From: Methanobacteriota archaeon
GTDB taxonomy: Archaea; Thermoplasmatota; Poseidoniia; Poseidoniales; Thalassarchaeaceae
Assembly: GCA_014384685.1 (NCBI GenBank)
Contig: JACNFL010000299.1
Span: 1-5,213, forward strand
Direction: 5' to 3'
Length of the DNA: 5,213 bases
The translations under genes and the position numbers were made by a program. The notes beneath the pieces are model-generated. The model had not been told where the DNA came from. It was given only the letters and a program-made list of their open reading frames with translations, and searched no databases. Within the stretch, counting starts at the first letter, position 1. Every line of letters begins with the position of its first letter. This document shows positions 1 to 4,911 of this stretch, one piece after another.

Positions 1-714
1 TGTAGATTTGTTGATGTTTGTATTCTTCTCAATTGTTGTCGGGTCAAATCTACTTGAGTGACAGATGCAAAATAATTTGTTACCCCCTGAATCTAGGCCA
101 CCAGGTAACCAGTTATCAGCGGTGAAATCATTTGCAACAAGTTGCCATCCAGGTATACAACAAAGATGTGTGCAACGTGACATAATAATGACGATGTTAT
201 CGTGAATTTTTAGCGTTGACCACTTCGGATTCTCTTCCATTTCTCCACCAAACCCAATAATAGCTCCCGTTTGGTCAACTCCATCTTTGAATTGAAAGCG
301 AGGAAGACCACTTGATATTGGCGAGTTTTTGTTTTCTTCGTGTGGCACATAAACCACTGTTACTGGCATTCCACCCCAAACACCCTGTGCCCCAGCCATC
401 TTGGTCGTAGAGGTCTGTGATTGTCCTTCAAAGTCGGATTTTTTCATTGATTCCAAGTGCTTTGAGCCGAACCATACAGTTGCTTCTTGTCCTTTAGGTA
501 CCCAATAACTGATGGAATTACTGCCACCTTCACCATCTTTGGTCCCCATGAGTAGGGATGCAAATCCGATTGACCCTAGACTAGCCATTGTGATAACACC
601 GGCAGCAGAATTGAAGGAGTATCTCATGAAGCGACGCCGGTCCAAGCTGTATCCACTTTCTTGTGATGCTTCATCAGCATTTGGGGAGGGGCGGAGTCTG
701 AATTCTCTTGCCAT
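1..714 (-). CDS. Rieske [2Fe-2S] iron-sulfur protein, Tat-exported (3' end truncated)
   Basis: This should be the Rieske subunit of a quinol-oxidising bc-type complex, passing electrons from quinol to a cytochrome or blue copper protein on the outer face of the membrane. 238 codons are visible and the reading frame runs off the left edge. Box I is CTHLCC (C181, H183, C186) and box II is CICHSS (C216, C218, H219), giving two Cys and two His ligands plus the usual disulfide pair (C186/C218). CTHLCC followed by PGW and the later FDP resemble euryarchaeal, including haloarchaeal, Rieske proteins. The N-terminus has a Tat-like motif, DRRRFMR at 25-31, then a hydrophobic segment at about 37-56 that probably stays as the anchor. 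The ATG at 714 is chosen because GAGGTG lies 6 nt upstream; the ATG at 718 meets a stop after 14 codons. It is the last visible gene of the operon. In related archaea cytochrome b often follows, which cannot be seen here. Confidence 0.93.
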   Translation of the reverse strand, partial: MAREFRLRPSPNADEASQESGYSLDRRRFMRYSFNSAAGVITMASLGSIGFASLLMGTKDGEGGSNSISYWVPKGQEATVWFGSKHLESMKKSDFEGQSQTSTTKMAGAQGVWGGMPVTVVYVPHEENKNSPISSGLPRFQFKDGVDQTGAIIGFGGEMEENPKWSTLKIHDNIVIIMSRCTHLCCIPGWQLVANDFTADNWLPGGLDSGGNKLFCICHSSRFDPTTIEKNTNINKST

Positions 715-717
715 TCA

Positions 718-1167
718 TCACACCTCGTATTTTTTCCAACTTTCAGGGTCTTTAGGACCGATGAATTTATTCCGTCTATGCTTGACAACAACGAGGTCAG
801 GCAATACCCATTTGAGATAGACGATTCCCATTATCATAAGAGTAACCATTGTCATTGCGAAATGGTAAGAGAGTTGTTGTTGGTCCCATCCATTGAAAAG
901 TCCGTATGTCATACTTCCTGCCCAGAAAAGGGTCCACCCTAACCCCCAAAATGAGATGAGAATAACAAGTGCTGAGGTGCCACTTGGTGTAATCGCTGCT
1001 CGAACAACAGCACCTGGCTCAACCCTGTTGAAAACACCATGGTCAATCGCTGACTCGTATGTTTCTTCGCTTAGTTCAATTCCCTCAAGGGCGGTGCGTG
1101 CATCATCTACGCTTACTTCACCAGCGGCAACTTGCTCAAGCATTTTGGTGATAACATCTTGATTCAT
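718..1167 (-). CDS. Two-helix membrane protein of the Rieske operon, unknown family
   Basis: I do not recognise a named family for this 149-residue protein. Residues 1-45 are a soluble N-terminal region; the segment around residues 8-27 (KMLEQVAAGEVSVDDARTAL) resembles the short SHOCT-like helical hairpin often found at the ends of membrane proteins, but this is a visual resemblance only. Two hydrophobic stretches follow, at about 64-91 and 103-128, joined by a short Asn/Asp/Gln-rich loop. The basic tail (KHRRNKF, 129-135) suggests that both ends are cytoplasmic. Its stop is 3 nt before the Rieske ATG, and its ATG overlaps the stop of a 24-codon ORF (TGATG), so translation is probably coupled. 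Position suggests an accessory or assembly subunit of the Rieske/cytochrome b complex; that role is inferred. Start: ATG with GAGGTG 7 nt upstream. Confidence 0.85.
   Translation of the reverse strand: MNQDVITKMLEQVAAGEVSVDDARTALEGIELSEETYESAIDHGVFNRVEPGAVVRAAITPSGTSALVILISFWGLGWTLFWAGSMTYGLFNGWDQQQLSYHFAMTMVTLMIMGIVYLKWVLPDLVVVKHRRNKFIGPKDPESWKKYEV
721..726 (-). promoter_or_regulatory. Shine-Dalgarno of the Rieske gene
   Basis: GAGGTG sits 6 nt before the ATG at 714 and is complementary to the archaeal 16S rRNA 3' end. It forms the last two sense codons (GAG GTG) of the upstream 149-residue protein, so that protein's C-terminal Glu-Val is fixed by the ribosome binding site. It decides the Rieske start against the competing ATG at 718. 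Confidence 0.8.
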
Positions 1168-1241
1168 CAGTTGTCACCTCTGTTATCAAGATAAGTAGTG
1201 AGAGCATCTCTCCAACATTGCAATCTTTCTCCGCTACTCAC
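1167..1241 (-). CDS. Candidate 24-aa microprotein, translationally coupled
   Basis: This small ORF fills the 70-bp gap between its two neighbours exactly. It starts at a GTG overlapping the previous gene's stop (GTGA) and ends at a TGA overlapping the next ATG (TGATG). A GAGGTG Shine-Dalgarno lies 7 nt before the GTG, matching the sites of the next two genes in sequence and spacing. The peptide begins MSSGERLQCW, ends LDNRGDN, and could form one amphipathic helix with a single Cys-Trp pair; it has no signal peptide or membrane segment. It could be a small subunit, or a leader ORF whose translation feeds ribosomes to the 149-residue gene. A third possibility is that the gap is a duplicated ribosome binding region that happens to be open. 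The start and stop architecture is clear in the sequence; expression and function are inference. Confidence 0.5.
   Translation of the reverse strand: MSSGERLQCWRDALTTYLDNRGDN
1175..1180 (-). promoter_or_regulatory. Shine-Dalgarno of the 149-residue gene
   Basis: GAGGTG is followed by a 7-nt spacer and the ATG at 1167. It lies inside the last codons of the 24-codon ORF, where it helps encode Arg-Gly-Asp. It is one of three identical sites in this operon. Confidence 0.75.
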
Positions 1242-2179
1242 AGTTGGTCACCTCTGCGTAGGTGTTTGATTCTAAGTCGGAGAAGGTTACTACGGCCAAC
1301 ATAGTGGTGGCTGAATCCATAGCGTAGGAAGAATCCACAGAACAAGAGGACAGCAATAACTGCACCAAATCCGAGTAGCCCTAGCCAGTGGGCTCTGAAA
1401 GGTGCCCCCATGCTGTGAAGATCTATTTCTCCAGTCGAGGCTGCTGGTGCCTGAATGTTGCCATCTCCTGCAAAGATTGCTCTAGTGCCGCCGTTGTCGT
1501 TACCCTCTACGAGGTTGAATGATAGTCGGTTGTAGGCATCTGGTGCCATTGGCGCTGAATTACCATCTACTGCATTGCCTACAACCCAGACTGTAACGCT
1601 TCCACTTCCTGTGCTTGGAGCAGTCCAAGTCACAACCCAGATTCGATCTGGAACTTGAGCGCCATCTGATGTGTGAGTCATAGTTTGTTCAGAACCATCA
1701 TCTTGAACTAGACTTTCATATCCTAGTCCAGGAGTTAGAACTCCCGAAGATACTCGCATAGAGAAACCACCAGTATTGGAGTGCCCACCGGCCATTTCCG
1801 GGCCGCCGAGCAATTGGATTGTTAGGGTGTATGATGTTCCTTCAGCCCAAGCGTAAGGTACCCCATCAACAATCAGGGTGACAGTGTCAGATGGTGCGAT
1901 TTCATTATTTGTGTGGCATGTGCAACCACTCATTGCAACATCGGTATCACCCTCTGCTCTATCGCCAGTAATGCCATCAGATTCAGCAATAGTTCCGCCT
2001 GCCAAAAGGAGCGCAGATAGCACCACAATCAGCGGTAAGCGGAAGTCGTTGATTTTACCACCCATGCTACTCTCAACCAATGTTGATTCCGCCGAATTGT
2101 AATGGTCTAATAATCGTTTGCTGATGGACACCCCTTTGTCGGGTCGCAGTAGTCCATTTTGAGCGGGGATAGTTTTCAT
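1238..2179 (-). CDS. Membrane-anchored extracytoplasmic protein with CTCH motif and Reeler/choice-of-anchor-V-like domain
   Basis: This is probably an extracytoplasmic redox or accessory protein of the downstream Rieske module. Numbering is from the GTG at 2182, which gives 314 residues. A signal or anchor helix lies at about 49-66. SGCTCHTN follows at 85-92: C87, C89 and H90 form CxCH, one residue short of the CxxCH heme c motif. A beta-rich region at about 98-226, with phrases such as AEGTSYTLTIQ, GGFSMRV and WTAPSTGSGSVTVWVVGNAVDGN-like spacing, resembles the Reeler/choice-of-anchor-V domain, which often follows a CxxCH. One membrane helix (about 266-286) and a basic cytoplasmic tail end the protein. 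The start is uncertain: GTG 2182, ATG 2179 (TATA-like CTAAAG about 25 bp upstream), or ATG 2065 (residue 40), which would give a textbook signal peptide. First gene of the operon. Heme binding is not established. Confidence 0.8.
   Translation of the reverse strand: MKTIPAQNGLLRPDKGVSISKRLLDHYNSAESTLVESSMGGKINDFRLPLIVVLSALLLAGGTIAESDGITGDRAEGDTDVAMSGCTCHTNNEIAPSDTVTLIVDGVPYAWAEGTSYTLTIQLLGGPEMAGGHSNTGGFSMRVSSGVLTPGLGYESLVQDDGSEQTMTHTSDGAQVPDRIWVVTWTAPSTGSGSVTVWVVGNAVDGNSAPMAPDAYNRLSFNLVEGNDNGGTRAIFAGDGNIQAPAASTGEIDLHSMGAPFRAHWLGLLGFGAVIAVLLFCGFFLRYGFSHHYVGRSNLLRLRIKHLRRGDQL
1249..1254 (-). promoter_or_regulatory. Shine-Dalgarno-like site at the end of the 314-residue gene
   Basis: GAGGTG is followed by a 7-nt spacer and the GTG at 1241. 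No start other than that of the 24-codon ORF is suitably placed to use it; the next gene's start is 82 nt away and has its own site. This is the main evidence that the 24-codon ORF is translated. Confidence 0.6.
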
Positions 2180-2189
2180 CACTTGACCA

Positions 2190-2211
2190 AGTGAATCACT
2201 CTTTAGAAGAG
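2190..2211. promoter_or_regulatory. Divergent promoter with two adjacent palindromes
   Basis: The 69-bp spacer between the redox operon and the TPR-FtsZ pair holds AGTGAATCACT (2190-2200, perfect arms around one base) and CTCTTTAGAAGAG (2199-2211, perfect 5-bp arms around TAG). The second is A/T-rich enough to act as a TATA-like element in both directions. Read on the minus strand it sits about 26 bp before the ATG at 2179, the distance expected for a leaderless archaeal transcript. Read on the plus strand it predicts a start near 2231. The first palindrome could be a regulator site. Promoter function is inferred. Confidence 0.4.
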
Positions 2212-2240
2212 ATGAAGTGGTAAGGCTACATCCCGGGATT

Positions 2241-2245
2241 GAGGG
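2241..2245 (+). promoter_or_regulatory. Shine-Dalgarno of the TPR gene
   Basis: GAGGG lies 6 nt before the ATG at 2252 and supports that start. It implies a transcript with a short 5' leader rather than a leaderless one. Confidence 0.6.
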
Positions 2246-2251
2246 TTGTGA

Positions 2252-2554
2252 ATGAGTAGCGGTGGATGGGCTAATATTTACAATCTAACAGATGAGCAAA
2301 TCAACCTCCTTGATGAGGCCGAAAAGAAGATGGAAATGCATGATTTAACGGGTGCCGAAGAAATACTTCTTACAATGCTTGAGGAAGATGGTGATTGCAT
2401 CCCAGTATTGAGCAACCTTGGGAATCTGTATGGTAAATATTTTTCAGAGTTTGAAAAAGCCGTTGAATATTATGAAAAGGTACTCGCTCTTGAACCCGAT
2501 AATGCTTGGGCAAGAGATGAGAGAAGGCGCTATCAACGCTATTCTTCTTACTGA
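2252..2554 (+). CDS. Small TPR (tetratricopeptide repeat) protein
   Basis: This is a 100-residue, soluble, all-helical protein, probably a protein-protein adaptor in the cytoplasm. Residues 15-48 form a weak repeat (LLDEAEKKM, then GAEEILLTML). Residues 51-84 form a clear TPR: L56-G57, Y60, A70, Y74, L80 and P82 fall at the consensus TPR positions. Residues 85-97 form a charged, Arg-rich capping helix (ARDERRRYQRY). No signal peptide or membrane segment is visible. It is the first gene of a probable two-gene unit; the FtsZ-superfamily gene begins 25 bp downstream on the same strand, so the TPR protein may act with it. That partnership is inferred from position alone. Start: ATG with GAGGG 6 nt upstream. 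The TPR assignment is firm, the specific role unknown. Confidence 0.88.
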   Translation: MSSGGWANIYNLTDEQINLLDEAEKKMEMHDLTGAEEILLTMLEEDGDCIPVLSNLGNLYGKYFSEFEKAVEYYEKVLALEPDNAWARDERRRYQRYSSY

Positions 2555-2579
2555 ATCGGCGGCATGAAAGCCGAAGTTT

Positions 2580-3524
2580 GTGAGCGAAACATCAATCGCT
2601 TGCCTGCATAACGGAGAGATTGTGCACGATGGTAGTCTTTTGATTGCAGGCGTTGGCGGCCTTGGTTCAGAATGGGCTAAGAGGGCCCATGCACGTTGTG
2701 CAGATGAATGTGATTTGCTTCTAGTAGATGCAGATGACTCTTCCTTTGAAGATTCACGCCATGCACATTGTTTACCGCTAGGCGATTCTTCAGATGCTGG
2801 CTGCGCGGCACTTCCTGAATTAGCGGCATCACACTTCATGAAAGCGACTGCAATAATGGATAAAATCCTTGAACCAGTGGAATTAATGATTTTGCTAACT
2901 GCACTTGGAGGTGGCGTGGGTTCTGGGGCTGCACCTGCTTTGGCGGCTCAAGCATCTCGTAAAGGAGCTCTAGTAATTACAATAGCAGCGATGCCGTTTG
3001 AAGAACATTTAGCAAGGTGCGAAATTGCTCTTCCGGCTTTCAATCGGTTAGAGGATTCATCTGATGTTTGCGCTCAACTTTCCTTAGACCGTTTGGCTTG
3101 GCAGGCTCGCAGCCGAGGTGTGGATTGGAGAACCCGCCCATCGTGGGTAGAAGAATTAGTTCAAGGATTAGTCTTGACACTTGGGCAAGTAGGAATAATC
3201 AACCTTGATTTGATGGATCTACGTTCAGTAGTTCAAAGAAAGGGTGGCGCAACCATGGTAGTTGCTGAAGGCGAGGCGAATGACCCAGAGGGACTTTTCC
3301 TCAAAGCACTCGCAGCCCCCTTAGCGGGATTAGAGGTGATTGGTGCTAGTGGGTGCCTTCTACAACTTGAGGGTGGAAGGCAAATGTCAATTTATCAAAT
3401 GGAGCAAGTTGCTGATGCTTTCACGCGTGGATTAACTGAAGATGCACAAGTTATTCTTGGCGCTAGACATTCTGATGATTTAGATGGTAGGATGAGAGTA
3501 GTTGCCGTAGTAAGTGGGCTCTAA
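2580..3524 (+). CDS. Divergent FtsZ-superfamily (tubulin-like GTPase fold) protein
   Basis: FtsZ-family proteins polymerise with GTP and organise archaeal division or cell shape. The 314 residues cover the whole tubulin-like core. GVGGLGSE (24-31) is the N-terminal glycine loop; LLLVDADDS (47-54) corresponds to the usual NTD strand; GGGVGSGAAP (110-119) is the tubulin signature with Val for the usual Thr; NLDLMD (208-213) is the T7 loop with catalytic-type N208, D210 and D213; GARHSDDLDGRMRV (294-307) matches the GAR...D..RV strand of the C-terminal domain. The protein stops there and lacks the linker and C-terminal peptide that bind membrane tethers in typical FtsZ. Predicted guanine contacts appear altered, so it is probably a specialised paralogue, not FtsZ1 or FtsZ2. 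The GTG at 2580 has no clear Shine-Dalgarno; a GTG at 2622 has GGAG 5 nt upstream and would remove 14 residues. Confidence 0.88.
   Translation: MSETSIACLHNGEIVHDGSLLIAGVGGLGSEWAKRAHARCADECDLLLVDADDSSFEDSRHAHCLPLGDSSDAGCAALPELAASHFMKATAIMDKILEPVELMILLTALGGGVGSGAAPALAAQASRKGALVITIAAMPFEEHLARCEIALPAFNRLEDSSDVCAQLSLDRLAWQARSRGVDWRTRPSWVEELVQGLVLTLGQVGIINLDLMDLRSVVQRKGGATMVVAEGEANDPEGLFLKALAAPLAGLEVIGASGCLLQLEGGRQMSIYQMEQVADAFTRGLTEDAQVILGARHSDDLDGRMRVVAVVSGL
2613..2616 (+). promoter_or_regulatory. Possible Shine-Dalgarno for an internal FtsZ-like start
   Basis: GGAG is followed by a 5-nt spacer and an in-frame GTG at 2622 (residue 15). The upstream GTG at 2580 has no comparable site. Starting at 2622 would leave nine residues before the GVGG loop, about the minimum for the first strand. 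Confidence 0.35.
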
Positions 3525-3527
3525 CTA
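3522..3527. other. Convergent gene junction with abutting stop codons
   Basis: TAA of the plus-strand FtsZ-like gene (3522-3524) is directly followed by CTA, the reverse complement of the TAG of the minus-strand membrane protein gene. No spacer or T-rich terminator lies between them, so the two transcripts must overlap in the 3' coding ends. Confidence 0.85.
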
Positions 3528-4883
3528 ATCCATTAATTCCACAACATCATCTGAGAATTCAAGTTCATCAAGGTCTATGACTTGCTCTTTCATTTGAGCC
3601 TCTTTAATCTCAGGTTCATCTTCAACTGGTTCAACGTCAGTAACCTGTATCTCGATGTTATCTGCCTTCTGCACCATGACTTGTGGAGGGTTTAGAATCC
3701 TAATTTTGTGATTTCTAAGAGTCTTCGAGTGGATGATAATCAGGGTGAGTGCTGTGACTAAATGACCTATTGCCATAGTTGTTGCAAGGTTCCCACCTCC
3801 TAATGAATCGCTGAGATTAGTAATCATTGCTATGCTCCCTGCATATCCAAATCCAAATGCTAATCCCCAGAATAGGGCATTTTCAGAAGTGAATAGTTTT
3901 CCTCCGCGATTTACATCACGACTTGCTAAGGACCAAATAGCCAACAGTACGGTGAGTACCATCAAAGTTAATTCTTCAATTATCATAGTGAATGCAGATG
4001 GCTCATCAATAAGTCTCCTCCATGCACTCGCAATATGCCAGGTGACAAATATCTGAGAAATCATTCCCCATCTAGTTGCAAATCTAGCACCACCTTTAGT
4101 AGCAGACACATCGATTAATGTATCCTTAATCCAGTAAATCACTGCTATTTGGATAGTGATTGCAATAACAATGAATCCAAGCCATTTCAATTTCTCGCTT
4201 GTTTCACCTTGAAATCCAGAACTATATCCATAGCCAATGAGTATTGCCACTGTTGTCACAGCCAAGATTTGCCAGGTGGATATACCTATTATGCTGCTTT
4301 CACGATCTGTATCATCAAGAACTTTTTTTCCGTTAGCTAACCATGATGAAGTTCCTGATTTAAATGATAACCCTTGGCCTATAGACCAAAGCAGGAAGAG
4401 CGTAGCGAGGGATAATGGTATCCATGTCTCCCAGTTTTCATTTCCTTTGACTAATTGTAATAATCCGAAGCAAATTAGGCCACTTAATAGCAATGGCAGA
4501 GTCCATGCTCTTAATGATCGGAGTAGCATAGATTTGAACCATGAATCCGAAGCCAATCCTTCAACCCTAACCATCTTATGAGCAAAATCCCACCGTGTTG
4601 ACATTGCAGTGAGGGAATAACCAAATGATAGTGAAATGAAACCTATTGCTGAATATAAATTCGCTGAATCTGGTCCTTGGGCAAGGACATAGAGAATAGT
4701 TGAGAGAATTAGTAGGAGTAGGATGTGAGGAAGGGTCTTCAAATCCATTAGTGTTGAAATTAATTCCCATAATCCGAATTTTGGTTCTTCAACAATAGTC
4801 ATCTCAGATGAATCATTCGAGGAGAGAGGCTCATTCTCACTAGAATCATGGCTCGAAACATCATCTTCGGCTATATCGGCCAT
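3525..4883 (-). CDS. Polytopic membrane protein (about 10 helices), unknown family
   Basis: I do not recognise this 452-residue protein. Residues 1-35 are soluble, rich in Ser, Asp and Glu. About ten hydrophobic segments follow, near 52-69, 76-94, 124-145, 154-172, 201-222, 234-252, 271-288, 299-321, 337-357 and 366-386. Residues 387-452 form a cytoplasmic-type tail: a basic start (KTLRNHKIRI), then a strongly acidic end with IDLDELEFSDD and the terminus VVELMD. There are no obvious transporter, protease or glycosyltransferase signatures; conserved-looking intramembrane residues include W98-D99 and several Gly-rich turns (GLAFGFGYAG at 340-349). Start: ATG with GGAG 5 nt upstream. The stop abuts the stop of the convergent FtsZ-like gene, and it is divergent from the Pop5-like gene. 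A transporter, a scaffold or a protein-binding anchor are all possible. Confidence 0.85.
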   Translation of the reverse strand: MADIAEDDVSSHDSSENEPLSSNDSSEMTIVEEPKFGLWELISTLMDLKTLPHILLLLILSTILYVLAQGPDSANLYSAIGFISLSFGYSLTAMSTRWDFAHKMVRVEGLASDSWFKSMLLRSLRAWTLPLLLSGLICFGLLQLVKGNENWETWIPLSLATLFLLWSIGQGLSFKSGTSSWLANGKKVLDDTDRESSIIGISTWQILAVTTVAILIGYGYSSGFQGETSEKLKWLGFIVIAITIQIAVIYWIKDTLIDVSATKGGARFATRWGMISQIFVTWHIASAWRRLIDEPSAFTMIIEELTLMVLTVLLAIWSLASRDVNRGGKLFTSENALFWGLAFGFGYAGSIAMITNLSDSLGGGNLATTMAIGHLVTALTLIIIHSKTLRNHKIRILNPPQVMVQKADNIEIQVTDVEPVEDEPEIKEAQMKEQVIDLDELEFSDDVVELMD

Positions 4884-4907
4884 GGTGTCTCCACGCGTCC
4901 ACTCCTG

Positions 4908-4911
4908 TTAA
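4908..4911. promoter_or_regulatory. Central TTAA, possible shared bidirectional TATA element
   Basis: The 52-bp spacer between the divergent genes has one A/T-only core, TTAA, centred at 4909.5, exactly midway between the two ATGs (first bases 4883 and 4936; 26.5 bp each way). This is the TATA-to-start distance of archaeal leaderless transcripts. The flanks are GC-rich and not palindromic. Both genes also have Shine-Dalgarno-like sites (GGAG at 4892-4889; GGGTG at 4927-4931), which argues against leaderless starts, so the reading is tentative. Confidence 0.3.

Larger units (their letters stand above)
1168..1256 (-). repeat. Short direct repeat containing the ribosome binding site (two copies)
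   Basis: CAGAGGTGACCAACTG (1256-1241) and CAGAGGTGACAACTG (1182-1168) are the same sequence apart from one missing C. They lie 74 bp apart on the minus strand. Each spans a Shine-Dalgarno and runs up to a stop/start overlap, and each is read in the frame AGA GGT GAC, so both upstream products end in RGD plus one or two residues. This suggests a local duplication of a gene-junction segment, or strong selection on the junction. Confidence 0.7.

Noticed and set aside
512..820. Open frame of 102 codons on the plus strand
   Set aside because: It lies antisense to the Rieske and two-helix genes, has no Shine-Dalgarno, and its product shows no domain or membrane logic.
893..1162. Open frame of 89 codons on the plus strand
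   Set aside because: It is antisense to the two-helix membrane protein gene, whose hydropathy and ribosome binding site are convincing.
1241..1255. RGD near the C-terminus as an integrin-type adhesion motif
   Set aside because: The residues are dictated by the embedded ribosome binding site and lie on the predicted cytoplasmic side.
1878..2102. Open frame of 74 codons on the plus strand
   Set aside because: It is antisense to the signal/CTCH region of the anchored protein; it has no recognisable motif.
2560..2573. Hairpin CGGC-ATGAAA-GCCG between the TPR and FtsZ-like genes
   Set aside because: A 4-bp stem without a T-run is too weak to call a terminator; it may slightly affect the GTG start but this cannot be shown.
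2564..2611. 15-codon ATG frame overlapping the FtsZ-like start
   Set aside because: There is no Shine-Dalgarno and it does not end at a coupling overlap, unlike the 24-codon ORF at 1167-1241.
2444..2839. Open frame of 131 codons on the minus strand
   Set aside because: It is antisense to the TPR and FtsZ-like genes, is Ser/Ala-rich and low in complexity, and has no ribosome binding site.
3832..4581. Three plus-strand open frames of 63-114 codons
   Set aside because: They run antisense to the polytopic membrane protein gene; translations lack any protein-like pattern.
4576..4770. Open frame of 64 codons on the minus strand
   Set aside because: It is an alternative frame inside the membrane protein gene with no Shine-Dalgarno.
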